Source of the DNA: Coccinella septempunctata
Lineage: Eukaryota; Arthropoda; Insecta; Coleoptera; Coccinellidae
NCBI RefSeq assembly: GCF_907165205.1
Contig: NC_058196.1
Span: forward strand, 18,084,501 to 18,148,500
Direction of reading: 5' to 3'
DNA: 64,000 nt
Under the pieces are notes generated by a model that saw nothing but the letters and a program-made list of their open reading frames with translations, searched no databases and had not been told where the DNA came from. Position numbers and translations under genes: made by a program. Below, piece after piece: positions 10,359 through 22,259 of the stretch; position 1 is the first letter of the stretch, and every line of letters starts with the position of its first letter.

Positions 10359-13300
10359 GTAAATACTTGCATCAGTCAAGCCACTCTTTTGGGTTGAGAG
10401 GTTTTTAGTCTTTACATATCGGTTTATATTCATATTTTTTTTGATAATATATATACCTGAGTTTGCACCAAGTTATAAGGTAATAAGTTTCCATAATTTG
10501 AAATATAATTTGTTTACAGCAACAAAGAAAATGTGAATGAATTATCATTTTTCACTCCTGATTTGTTGGAATCCAAGCCTGCCTCAACTCCAATACATGC
10601 TGTGATTGAAAAGGGACAAACAAAGTTACCCTTTAACGATATCAGCAATGCAAGCTCGATGACTAATAAGACAAGAAACCTTAGGGATTCAGTACTAAGA
10701 CGATCTGCCCTAACTCCAATAATTGTGGAAGAGCCTTTATCTGATATCAAAGAAGAAATAAAGGTGCAGAGAAAGGTAACAGAGTTCATGTCTAATACAG
10801 CACCACCTGGAGAAGAAGCTGCTACAAAGAATATGGCTAAGATAGCTAAAGCTCTGAATAAGATAAATCAAAAGTCCACCTCTTATGAAACATTGGTGGA
10901 GAGTAGTTCAAACTCTAACAATGATACATTGGGAGCTGTTAAGAAAGTTTTAAGACATGTGCACAGATACGGAGCTGTCACAGCAAAATGGACAATGTCT
11001 CTGTTTTCTGTTTGTATGAGGTTGGGATTTTCAGTGAGACCAGTGAGTATTGATTTTTATTTTTTTATTCATATATACAGATTACGAATATTCTACATAA
11101 TCTTAACATGGGGAATGCCACAAGATAGAAAAGTACTGTAGAAATGGAATCTCCCGTGCGAGAATAATTTCATCACAAGTGATAAATTATCGAATGTTCA
11201 TATGGACCGCTCTCTAAATCAGTTCCAACTACACTTTGTCATTAGAGTGGGAACTTCGAATTCGTGGCCGGTAGGCGCAGCTCATTTAAAAATAGGTGGG
11301 GCAAATCAAATATGAAGTGGAATATTAAATAATTTAACACTGTAATAAAATTATTCTCGCACTGAGCGAGACAGCATCTTCTTTCTTATTGCATTCCCTA
11401 TGCTCCACATTAAATTTTCGGGATCTGTATATTCTTTTGAGAGAGACTTTTACAATTTAAAAACAACACCTGCGTAAAGAAATGGCAACAAGGGGCAGAT
11501 CCCAAAACCTGATCCTCGTTCTAGATCTCGGTGTAAGCAGAGGAAAAATGTCAACAAGGTACAATACATATCTTTGTATGATACATGGAAACAAAAATAA
11601 AAACCTCGGAAGAAATTCTCTGTCTGCCCGTATAAATGTAATGATAATGAATTTGTGTGAAGAATAAGCTTAGAACTATTGGTGTATAAAGGCCTAATCT
11701 GTTGATCTTATTGGAGCTTATGTGATTAGGTGCAAATTTCACACAATGTTTGGTTTTTTAAAATATCTTTTTAAGTTATGGTGCTTCAGAAATGCAAAAG
11801 AAGTAGGCGTGCGTCTTAGATTGATGTTTATAGGTTATCTATGGTTTATATCTCCTAAACAATGATAGTCTTCAAGGGACATACATATTTGTAAAAATAA
11901 AAAAAATTTACTAAATCATTTGTTTGTTATTCTAGGAGTCTGTTCGGTTAATTAGGACTGCCCAATTAGAAAAATGTTGGCAGACATTTTGTTCACTGAT
12001 TTTGAGGTGTAATGCGTGGTTGCGTTCACAAACTTACTCAGAGCAAGCTCTGAGTAAGCTCTGATTACCGGAAGCGTTCACAAACGTACTTTTAGTTCCT
12101 CAGAGTATGCTCTCTGAGCATGACCATACTCATACTCTACTCTCGGAGTAAGTTTATGAACACACCTCGTGATTCATTAAGAGGAAGTAATACCTTGAGA
12201 ATCTCGATTTAAAATAGGAATTCAGTAGTTCTTAATTTACAATTGTAATCTTTCATAAAGCCTTGATGTGTGTGACATTGGCTGAGCACTTTTCGATTTT
12301 CGAAAAAAATTTTGTTATGCTTAATTGTGCTAGGTTTGTGCTGCTTTGTGCCGTGGAGATTTTTTTCAATTCCATACGGTTCTCAAGATATTCCAGACAG
12401 TGGAATGGAATGGAATGCTGCCAGCCCAGCACTTTTAGAAAAAATGAGTTTTTAGGCCTGAAATAGATTGTGCTATAAATGTACTGAGTTGTGCAGTTCG
12501 AATTTTTGCGAAATTTCCTCTCATTTCCCAGAAAATCGAAAATGAGGAGAAAAATTAGCTCAGCAATTTTGTTTTTTTTTTTCCTAAAAATGAGTGGAAT
12601 AATTTGTGCTACATTTATGCTGATTTATGCCATAAATATTTTCTCCAAAATTCGTGGAATTTTCCGGGAAAAAGCAAATTGAAAAAAAAGCTAGCTCAGC
12701 ACTTTCGTTTTTTCATATGGTAAAAATTGTGCTACACTTGTACTAACCTGCGCCTTTGAAATTTTTACGAAAATTTTTCTAGTTTTCCTATTAATAAAGA
12801 TTTCTGAAAAAATGGCTCAGCAGCGTGTTTTTTCGATAAAAATTTTGTATATACTTATGCTACATTTGTGCTGACTTGTGCCGTAAAGATTTTCAGAAAA
12901 AGCTTTCAACTTTTTTTTCAAATGGTGGATTTTAGAAAAAATCAGTAGATTGTTTGAAAATCATTGTACGTGGCAACACGACTAATATTCATACCGTTGA
13001 GGATCGCAACTCTCCATACACAATATACGACTCGTTAAGTTTTGCATAGCGTCATAAATTATCTGAAGTGTACAGGGTGGGCAAAATTCGTTGTCTACTG
13101 AAGGGATCTCGAGAACTATAGCAGCTAGAACAAAACGGATGACACATTCTCGAGCTCTTTTTTCCTGACTATTCCAAATCTGAAAACAGATCCAGCCTAA
13201 CGATCATAGATTTTGAGTTATGAACGATAATTGAGAAATTGCCATTTTCAATGAATCTGAATAACTCGCTTATTTGAACTCGTATTCGAAATCCGTTGTT

Positions 13301-16300
13301 ACATTCTACAGGCACTTTTTTATGATGAATTCGAATATGATATTAAGAAATTTTTCGATCCAGTCATTTTCGAGATACGAAAGTGATTTCTGATTTTTCA
13401 AATGTAAACTATAGTTGAAAGTTCTTTAATCTTGTGGCAATTTTTTTGCTGATTTCAAAAATGTATCATATGTTGCTGTTCACATGAATGTTACACGAGA
13501 AAAAAATTCAATACTTTTTCCGGCTTTTCGATTCTCTGATGAATTATAAGTAGGCTGGGTTACCATAGCAACCGTTGAATATGCATTATATTTTGTGAAC
13601 CTGAGTCTCTATGATTGAAATCACGGATTGCTGTAAATATTTCGATAATTAATTTGCCATCGTTTGTTCTCGCGATATTTGGCATGCTTATCTTATGATG
13701 GTTCACAATTCGAACACTATCGTTGACAGAAGTACCTATTTTTCATCATCTTACTTCTGTAAAAATTATAATTATAGATAGCTATCCTATTTTATTTATA
13801 ATATTACTATTATTACTGACTCTTGAAGTGTCTTTCATAAATAGAAAAACGATAATTGAATAAATTTTCTTCATTAATTATCAGACGAAAGTCTTTTACC
13901 CTCTTTAAAAGGATGTCGATCTCGATATATATAAAAGAAAAAATTATTCGTCAGTCGGTGATTCTTATCGCAGAAGGTTGAATTCACATAGGATTATGTG
14001 GACCTCACGAACGATAATGCATTTTCAACGGTCGCAAGATGAAAGAACTTTCAACTATAGTTTACATTTGAAGAATCAGAAATCCCTGTCGTATCTCGAC
14101 AATGACTGGATCTAAAAATTTAATAATATTATATACGAATTCCTCATAAAAAAGTGACTGTAGAATGTAACAACGAATTTCGAATAAGAGTTCAAATAAG
14201 CGAGTTATTCAGCTTCATTTAAAATGACAATTTCTCAATTTGCGTTCATTATTCAAAATCTATGAACGTTAGTCTGGATCTGCTTTTTCAGTTTTGGATT
14301 AGTCAAGAAAAAAGAGCTCGAGAATGTGTCATCCGTTTTCTTCTAGCTGCTATAGTTCTCGAGATCCCTTCAGTAGACAACGAATTTTGCCCACCCTGTG
14401 CAGTGTATTTCAATCGCGATTGCAAGAAAAACGGACTCATTGCAATACATTGATCAGATAAAATCTTCAAAATTTAATAGTGGACGGAGTGACGGACCAT
14501 CCTAGGAAACCTTGTGGTAGCCGATTGGAGACTCACTTAGACCAGTTTGCACCAAATGCACTTAGTGTTAAGTGTCCCTTAAAATGAACCCTCAACTCAT
14601 ATTACGTTGCACCAACTGTTAAGTGACATTTAAATGGCTAAAGCTAGCCTTAAATTTAAGCGCTCCTGTAATGACCCATTTTTGATGGATTTTGAAAATT
14701 GAATGAATTCATTACTGAATACCAAGCTTTTTCTTTTGCCTTTATTGTAATGCCATCAGTCTTTTTTAATTTTCAATTTGGTGTCACAAATCATACTATA
14801 GTTAGCAATAAACTCTTTTCTTCTGTTGAGAAGTTGAGTGTCCTTCGTAAATTACCACCACTTGCTTGGCAATCATTCATCATATTCGTTTCGTACTAAC
14901 AAGGACAATATGGACATTTTCTTCACGTTCCTCTTCAAGAATAATAAAACAAACTCACACAAGATCTTACAAAGAAAGTGTTGTACTTATATGAACTTAG
15001 GTACCTTTTATTTGACAATCATTATCATTATCAATATATATCAATAACGAGGGATTAAAAATGATAATAAATCCCAAAACACGAAAAAATAAATTGAGGA
15101 GCTGGGTGATTGAAAAAGGAAGAAGATATTTCAATTCTGTTATTAACCCCCTATAAAGAATTTCTCTAGTTTATTGACACCACCAGATTCAATCCACGGT
15201 TTATCTTTTGCCCATACCTAGTTCAAAAACCTCCACATGAGCATGACTCCAACCATCACTTGAATAAACATCTTTTGATCACGATGCATTCCGTCATAAT
15301 GTTCTATTTCTGCTTGTATTTGTGTTAGATCCTAAATGTAACTTTACTCTTCGTCACATTGAAATTTATGTTAAGTTTGAATATTGGCTATTCTTATTAT
15401 GCATGTATCTTACTCAAATCATGTACAGGCTCACGCCTCCGTGATTACTGTTTATACCTGTATTTCACAGAATAAACTATATTATTATTATTATTATTAT
15501 TAATGCTAATTCAACAACAAAAAGTTGTTACTCTTTGTTAATATTATACACTGACTCACAGGACAATAAAGTTAGGTTAATGAAATGACAACGATCATAG
15601 GCAACCGGCCAACCAATGAAATGGCTTTATGGGACTAGGATGAAGTTGCACCAAAATAAAAAACTGAAATATCACTAGATATAAAAACTTAAGGGCTCCT
15701 TACTTAAGAATCTCTTAAGATCTTAAGCCACAGTCGGGCAACTGGGAATAAAATTAAGCGTCCATTAACTTTAAACGAGGCTTAGTTAAGTACTCCCTTT
15801 AAGGGGGATTGGTGCTAACGGGCCTTACTTCCTACATTGCACTGGCTTATTTAAGACAGGCTTAACTTCAAGGCTTACATATTTCTCAGATTTATATAGC
15901 AGTTACTACAGCAATCACCGAAATAAGTGTAAATTAAAACTTACAAAAATACCAGTCCTCCATAATTAATTCAACGGGTCCATTATTTCCGGAAATAGAA
16001 CTAAATTAAAAATATTAATGGTTTTTCAACTGCCGTGGCGACGTTTCGCAGAAGTTGCCTTCTGCCTCTTCAGGGCAAAGAAGTCCAAAAATTAACCACA
16101 TAGTGTCAAAACTTAACGTTAAGTCCGCCTCAAATAAGTCGGTGCAAACGACCATGTTCTGATTTTTCAATTTACATAGTGAAAGCTACGGGAACAATAA
16201 ATCGTGTGAATTTTCCTTTCTCTCTTTATCGTATTGACTTATTCATCAAGACGAATAGCAAGCATGAATGGATTCTTTTCAAAGCTTATGTATCTGTTTA

Positions 16301-19300
16301 ATTTTTCCACCATATAAAAAAAATCTTATTTGATAAATACTGTATAGTAGTTGTAAAGCATTTAATTCGCTTAAAAAAGTTTTCCATTACAGAAGATAGC
16401 AGCTACGCCATGCAACCATTCTCAAGACTTGGAGTCTATTAAAACATGCACCTGTAATAAATATCAAGAGGATGTCAATAACTTGAAAGAAAAGATAGTG
16501 GAATTGAGTACAAGTATAGAAGACTTAAAGAAACAAGTCCTGGAAAACATACAGAACAATAGGAAGGTAGAGACGCTAAACGCTACTTTGGTGGAGCTCT
16601 CTAAAGACGTTCAAAACCTCAAATTGTTGAGGGAGGAAATGGATAATCTGAAGAACAGATTTAACACCATGAGCTTCTCCACGATTCATCAAACTCCCAT
16701 GTCTATTACCAGAGCTCCAGCTCCAGTCGCACCCCCACCTCCACCTCCCCCACCACCCCCTCCACCCCTTCTACTTCAGGTAAATAAACCGAACCCTTTG
16801 AAAAAGAGTTCCGCACTGTCTAAAGCTAAAAGCGAGACACCTAGGCCTGTTATTTCTTTAGACGATATATTGAAAGTGAAACTGAAGAAAACGTCAGTGA
16901 GTATCCTTTGCTTTTGGTGTGGTTCGAAGGACGTTATTTTGGGTTGTCTTGTGTAAAAATAGCCAGTTAAAAATATTGCATGTTTGAAATAGTTGCAGTA
17001 ATTTTTCACAGGAATTAACGAATGAATAATCTAGTGTAGGAAATAACTGTAGGCACTAACACTATAGACAGGTGAGTCTTAAACCTTTAAAGCGGCCCAC
17101 AGGCGAGCAACTTAGTTGACAACTACGTTGTCAACGAGGTTGTAAACCATACTAGGCTGAAGGAATATCAACCACCAACCAGTCCACAGACGTTCAACTT
17201 GGTTGTCAACTAGGTTGCTCGTCTGTGGGCCGCTTGAGGCCTGGTTGTACAGTTCAAATTCGAACCCAGTTCAACATTGAACTTATAGTCCATTCAAGAA
17301 TGATTGACATCCCAGTAGGACTTGAAAGTCCAGACGCAGCTTAAATCTGGTCGCAAAAGATCTTCAATAATTTCTGTAGTTTCAATCACAGAAGTGGAAT
17401 ATTTAAATATAACCTAGAAAAGAATTTGAAAAGAAGAAATATTCAAATTCAGATCATATTAATCAGCAATCAAAATTGATATAATTATGTTTCCAATTTG
17501 TTGGATTAAATTAAGAATATAAACAGCTGTACATAATTCAATTTAACTTCAGTCAGTGCATAGATTCACAATAATTGGTCTATGGATCACCGTTATTAGG
17601 TTTGTTCGTAGAGTGGTTCACAACGGTTGTGAACTGTACAGAGCAAGCGCAATTCCACTTTAGGGGGACGAAAATCCATTTGCGCTTGCTCTGTACAGTT
17701 CATAACCGTTAGGAACCACTCTGCGAACAAGCCTATTCACAATACCAACCTGAATTCCGCACACAAAATCTGAACTTATGGGCTATTACCAACTTAAATT
17801 CGATTTTCCATAGCCACTCGAGATGTCAATCATTCTTGAATGGACTATAGTTCAATCTATAATTGTACGGAATTATACAGCTGGGTTCAAACTAAAAAAC
17901 TAAAAAACGCAGTTTGAAATTGAACCATACAACTGAGCCTTAAACTATATTCTTGCTGTATACCTTAGGTTTCTTTGCATTATCTTGCAAGTATGGGATT
18001 GCGGTTTCGTTTATAACTTCTCGTTGAGTGTGAAATTATGAATTTTGTTTGTTGCTGGGTGGTAGTACTGTCCTTTACATTAGTAAAAATTTCAATATGA
18101 TCTAGTGATAATACGCCTTTTTTATGAGCATATAAAATATAATAGTGACTATCTCGCCTTTTCCAATATCATAAATTAAAGAAAAATTGACAATTTTGTT
18201 TAATTATTATTCACAGACACAAACAGTAAATCAATTTCAACCATAAATTATGTTCGACAAAGAATTATTCTTGAAACGATAAAAATGTTGCACAAATCTT
18301 TTGGTGACAAGATCACAACATCCCTTTACAGTTTATGTGAAACATACTGTACAGGGTGGGCAAATTTCGATGTTTTAGCACTACAGTTTTTAAACCAGAG
18401 GAGATACACAAAATCTGATACCCCATTCTCGTTCTCTTTTTCTGAGAAACTAAATATAGTGGTAGTCATTTTTGGCCACTTTCTTTTGTTTTCGAGTTAT
18501 AAGCAAAAAGTGGAAAAATGGCGATATCGAAATAAATTTATATCTCCGCAAATATTGATGATAGTGCTCTGAAATTGAAACATTATACAGGCACTTTTTT
18601 CCGTAGAATCCAGTGGCGTGCTTGCTTTTTTAGCAGGATTTTTAATTACGAAGCTATGACCCAAAGTTATGTTTTTTTAAATGGGAACACTAGTTTTCTG
18701 TGCAATTTTTTGAAAGCTTAGTTTTTACTGATTTCAAAAATATATAACATCATATGGTTTGTATCAATATAAATAATAGAAAATGGTCAAAAACCTTTTT
18801 TCTCAATATTTCTATGGTTTCAACTTTTGATGAGCATAGAAAAATGTAGCATCGTATGATTACCAATGTCTCTTTCTATAAGTCCTTTCATTATTATGAA
18901 AATTTATGAAATATATCTTGATTGAAATTTTGTGAAAATTGGTAAAAAGCATAGAAAGAACGACATTGCCGGAAGGAGACTGCTTTTGTTATAGGAAACT
19001 CTATTTTTCTGTGCTCGTCAAAAGTTGAAACCATAGAAATATCGGGAGAAAGTGTTTTTGACCGTTTTCTATTATTTATATTGATACAAACCATATGATG
19101 TTATATATTTTTGAAATCATTAAAAATTAAGCTTTCAAAAAATTGCACATAAAACTAGTGTTCCCATTTAAAAAAACATAACTTTGGGTCATAGCTTCGT
19201 AATTAAAAATTCTGCTAAAAAGGTGAGCACGCAACTGGATTCTACGTAAAAAAGTGCCTGAATAATGTTTCAATTTCAGAGCTCTATCATCAGTATTAGC

Positions 19301-22046
19301 GGAGATATAAATTTATTTCGATATTGCCATTTTTCCAATTTTTGCTTATAACTCGAAAACAAAAGAAAGTGGCAAAAAATCACTACTACTATTCTAAGTT
19401 TCTTAGAAAAAGAGAACGAGAATGGGGTATCAGATTTTGTCTATCTCCTCTGGTTTAAAAACTGTAGTGCTAAAACATCGAAATTTGCCCACCCTGTACA
19501 GGGACTGCCAAAATATACGGCTTACAAAAATTTTACACTTTTTCAAAACTGACTATCTCTAGTACCTCTTTGATTTTGATGATCTTTTTTGTGAATTTTC
19601 GGTTAAATTCTTTTATACCACATATTGTTGAAATACTGATTCCACTTACAATAGAGAATGAACAGGGCGTAAGGAAAGTGTAGACATTTTTCAAATCCTG
19701 CAAAATGCACCAACTACAACAGGGGCTGACATAACGTGTCACGAATATTTTGGATTTTCATTCATGTTACCAGTGGCGGCTGGTCTGTGAGGGCTATAGG
19801 GCTACAGCCCCCCATACAAGAAATCAATACTTTTGTGTTATTTACCTTCCCATACGATTTTTAATGAAAATATTACATTTCACGGTTATTTATATAATTT
19901 ATTAACGTAAAACTTCCATGCGACTCCTGCAGTTTTGTTTATTTCAATCATAATCTAGCAGTTCGTCCCTGTATGGGCGATGAATCGTATAGCCGCGAAT
20001 TCTTGCATTCGGACAGTCATTCGGCTCCAGCCGCAACTCTTCGTGTCGGTCAGATACGAAGTTTTAACGAGTAAAAGGGCTAGCGCATAGACAACCTAGC
20101 GTGTCTTCGTATTTGTTTTTGTTTACGTGTTGAAATAATGGCGGACAATAGTGTTCAAACTATTATAAAATTTGATTTCGCGAGGCTTTCGCTTTTCGCT
20201 GGCGGAAAAAAGCCGTATTAAACTGCTGGGTAGACCGACTCCCGATTTGAATTTAACCCAGGCAGATAAAACTCCAAAAACTTCTTACACAAGACGATTC
20301 TCAAGACAAGTGTATAACATGTATAACAAGTGATAACGTATGGGCAAGGGCAGGATTTAGAGACTTGAAGCACCTTAATGAAAAAATTAAGAAGCATGAG
20401 CTATCTGCATGTAAATTGTTCGACAGAATTAGCTTTTCTGGTTACGATTAATATCGCTGCTCAATTAGATTCAGCTTACCGGAATAATATTATTAAGCAC
20501 AACGAGCAAGTAGATAAGAACAGGTATGTTTTAAAATGAATTATAAATTGCATCAAATTTTGTGGAAAACCCCTAGTGAACTAGATCACGAGCCGCCACT
20601 GCATGTTACTATCTCTTAGCATAAAATTTACACATATTAAAAGGAAACTTATACGTAAATAATCCTTAATAGTTGGGGAGCCGAAGAGGGAAATTCGGGA
20701 TTTACTCGAGCGTGTCAGATTAATATAAGGGGATATACCTTGGACTATGTAGAGTACCTACCTCTACCAAAAATAAGCCTGTATATAGAGGGAATTGTCT
20801 ACTAGGACAGCCTGTCAGAATACAAAAAACGATCATTGTACATAACCGAGCTTGTCAGATTAAGATATATGTGGCTAATTATATGTTGAAAAGAATATAT
20901 CCTCTTAATCTGACAATTTAAGCGTGACAAAAATGTGTGAGAAGGCGCCAAATTTGCAAAAAAAAAATCTGACACGCTGGAAATTTTTTTTTCACAATTT
21001 TAAACTCTTCCGTACGGCCAGTCCCACCACGCAAACTGTCAGATAAGCATGAATTCATCATCAGAGACACGTAGGGCATATACAGTATCTTAATCTGACA
21101 CGCTCGAGTACACCTGACGATTTTTTTTTTTTTACATCTTTGAGGCCCTGCAAACGCTTTCCCCACCACTGAAAGCGCATACATCATAGAACCTTTTTCT
21201 CTTTCCACCATCTAATCTTCAAAATCCACTAAGTCTCGACGACGCTCGAGTAAATCCCGATTTAGCATCGTCGGCTCCCCAACTATAATAAATAAATTAT
21301 TAAGGCGGAATTCAAACTAGATATAAATAATTATATTCAGATGCATAACACCTACCGATTTAAAAATCCGCAACTGTTACGAGTTACTATCTGAATTCAA
21401 CTAGCTATCCACCACCACCATTACTAAGGGTGCTCAAAGAAGGACCGTCTCAACAAGGAAGAGTAGATGTTTCGATCTCGTTTGATCTCACAACACAACT
21501 CCATCCCTGATGAGAACAGTTACGGAATATCCTGACTATATTGAATGCTGGCAAGTTCTACACAGTATGAACATACTCGAGCGCCATCGAACAGCCAATA
21601 AGTCAAGATTGAATTCCCCCCACCCGGCATGGATGTGATCACTCATCTTTTTTGATTTTTTTGTATTTTTTTCTCATTGTTCTGAATGATAGGATATTTT
21701 ATAATCAGACTAACCTCAGTAATAAAAAAAAATATTTTATAGAAATCTATTTAAGTTTTTTGAACATTTCCAGGAGCGATCAATTACCACTAGAAGATCA
21801 ACTGGAAGCCAACCGGAGGTGACTCAGGATATGTTGCAGCAAGTGAAACTGCGAAAACCACTTTGCCGATCTATGACTCCTTCAATGCTTCCTAACATTT
21901 CCCCAGAAGGTTCCACTAGCCCTCACTCGAGCCTTAGAAAACTTTTAAGAGACGACGGTAGCTTCAGGATAAAGCGTTTAAGGAGGGTGGATGGATACAG
22001 TTTTAACAATACCAACAAAAATAAGTTAAGTAGAGAAAGACTATGA
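9637..22046 (+). CDS. PRR11-like coiled-coil/polyproline protein
   Basis: Four exons (9637-10358, 10520-11042, 16393-16896, 21774-22046) join without a frame break to 673 residues. The product starts MPKVKKKRVEKR, has three DRPRS repeats 11 residues apart (36-62), an aromatic stretch AKWTMSLFSVCMRLGF (~397-412), a coiled coil (~437-510), twelve prolines (529-540) and two short motifs, ISLDDILKVKLKKT (569-582) and VTQDMLQQVKLRK (599-611). Human PRR11 has the same order: basic MPKFKQRRRK start, Trp-rich stretch, short coiled coil, polyproline, ITVKDLLTVKLKKT, then VTVSDLQHVTLK. PRR11 is a cell-cycle protein linked to chromosome condensation and Arp2/3-driven actin assembly. The two motifs look like WH2 actin-binding motifs, as after polyproline in WASP-type proteins (inference). 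Assignment rests on motif order, not overall similarity; another WH2 protein is possible. Confidence 0.75.
10520..11042 (+). CDS. PRR11-like exon 2
   Basis: After the TTTACAG acceptor (AG at 10518-10519) the split codon AG|C gives Ser241, followed by NKENVNELSFF. It ends in phase 0 before GTGAGT at 11043. It carries the Trp/aromatic stretch conserved with PRR11. Confidence 0.85.
12275..12905. repeat. Diverged ~135-bp tandem repeat in PRR11-like intron 2
   Basis: Five units start with a (G)CTCAGCA-type word at about 12284, 12427, 12561, 12697 and 12818 (spacings 143, 134, 136, 121). Each continues to TTGTGCTACAYTTRTGCTGAYTTGTGCC and then to A/T-rich sequence. The units have drifted far apart. 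Confidence 0.65.
13071..14400. mobile_element. Foldback element 1 (~360-bp inverted arms)
   Basis: Ends are TACAGGGTGGGCAAA and TTTTGCCCACCCTGTG. The left arm (13071-13432) and right arm (14040-14400) are reverse complements with scattered differences; both hold CTCGAGAACTATAGCAGCTA and CATTCTCGAGCTC. The ~600-bp centre has no recognisable gene. It lies in intron 2 of the PRR11-like gene. Confidence 0.85.
14539..16150. mobile_element. TIR element rich in CTTAAG words (tentative limits)
   Basis: The left end GTTTGCACC (14545-14553) is mirrored by GGTGCAAAC (16141-16149). Both ends are followed inward by AGTGTTAAG/CTTAACGTTAAG words, and a similar block lies internally at about 15680-15880. 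No transposase was seen. An internal LINE tail (15400-15505) appears to have inserted into it. Boundaries are inferred. Confidence 0.45.
15400..15505 (+). repeat. LINE 3' tail with (ATT)n microsatellite
   Basis: GTGATTACTGTTTATACCTG, then a canonical AATAAA, then TATTATTATTATTATTATTA. This is the usual 3' end of a CR1/jockey-type retrotransposon. No coding sequence remains. Confidence 0.5.
16393..16896 (+). CDS. PRR11-like exon 3: coiled coil and polyproline
   Basis: Acceptor TTTCCATTACAG, donor GTGAGT at 16897, both phase 0, 168 codons. It encodes KIAATPCNHSQD, heptad-rich sequence (NLKEKIVELSTSIEDLKKQV), a run of 12 prolines and the first WH2-like motif. The polyproline stretch is encoded mostly by CCA/CCC/CCT mixes, not one pure repeat. 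Confidence 0.88.
17090..17234. mobile_element. MITE with AGCGGCCCACAG ends
   Basis: AGCGGCCCACAGGCGAGCAA at the left is mirrored by TTGCTCGTCTGTGGGCCGCT at the right, followed inward by further GTTGACAAC/GTTGTCAAC pairs. About 144 bp, no coding content. It resembles Harbinger-type MITEs; the target duplication is unclear. Confidence 0.8.
17597..17735. mobile_element. Palindromic MITE, copy 1 of 3
   Basis: Almost the whole 139 bp is two arms (AGGTTTGTTCG... GTGAACTGTACAGAGCAAGC and its complement) around CATTTTAGGG-like sequence. ATT lies on both sides, a probable 3-bp target duplication. Sister copies are at 34192-34340 and 59513-59649. Confidence 0.85.
18348..19500. mobile_element. Foldback element 2 (~500-bp inverted arms)
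   Basis: Bounded by TGTACAGGGTGGGCAAATT and AATTTGCCCACCCTGTACA. The arms (about 18348-18845 and 19005-19500) are near-complements throughout, with shared blocks such as CGATGTTTTAGCACTACAG and GTTTTCGAGTTATAAGC. The ends match element 1 over the first 14 bases, but the insides differ. It lies in intron 3 of the PRR11-like gene. Confidence 0.88.
19763..20609 (+). mobile_element. Decayed hAT transposon with 8-bp target duplication
   Basis: Direct repeats CATGTTAC (19763-19770 and 20602-20609) flank ends CAGTGGCGGCTGGT and GAGCCGCCACTG. Inside are broken pieces of a zinc-finger hAT transposase on the plus strand: an ATGGCGGACAATAG start near 20138, KLLGRPTPDLN, VWARAGFRDLKHLNEKIKKHE and YRNNIIKHNEQVDKNR, separated by stops and shifts. 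The last blocks match the region before the catalytic core of TTF/MYM-finger hAT transposases, where a similar [RK]HNEEVxKNR occurs. The catalytic core is deleted. Confidence 0.9.
20667..21288. mobile_element. TIR element with TGTCAGATTAA motifs, full copy
   Basis: TAA (20667-20669 and 21286-21288) flanks ends TAGTTGGGGAGCCGA and TCGGCTCCCCAACTA. The element (20670-21285) has no gene but repeats TGTCAGATTAA, in both directions, about seven times, often joined to CTCGAGCGTG. A 3-bp TAA duplication fits PIF/Harbinger (family knowledge); assignment is tentative. Confidence 0.8.
21774..22046 (+). CDS. PRR11-like exon 4 (terminal)
   Basis: Acceptor TTTCCAG, phase 0, 90 codons then TGA. It carries the second WH2-like motif, an SPEGSTSPHSSLRKLLR segment resembling the C-terminal RKLLRKVD of human PRR11, and a basic tail. 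Confidence 0.85.
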   Translation, partial: ERSITTRRSTGSQPEVTQDMLQQVKLRKPLCRSMTPSMLPNISPEGSTSPHSSLRKLLRDDGSFRIKRLRRVDGYSFNNTNKNKLSRERL

Positions 22047-22252
22047 GCTGGTTTCACTTCTCTTTTTAATATCGATTGCGAGATTTTTAGATTTATCGAC
22101 AAACGCTCCAAATCGGAATTTTTAATTTAAGACAGATATTCGTTCATGTTAAGATAATATAACTGAAAGATTAATTTATATACCTAAATATTTATATATC
22201 GAAATTATTTATATATCGATGTTGACTTTTCGATGGATACTTTATAAGCGTA

Positions 22253-22258
22253 AATAAA
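22253..22258 (+). terminator. Poly(A) signal of the PRR11-like gene
   Basis: AATAAA lies 207 bases after the stop codon, followed by a T-rich stretch; it is the first canonical signal downstream. Confidence 0.6.
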
Positions 22259-22259
22259 T

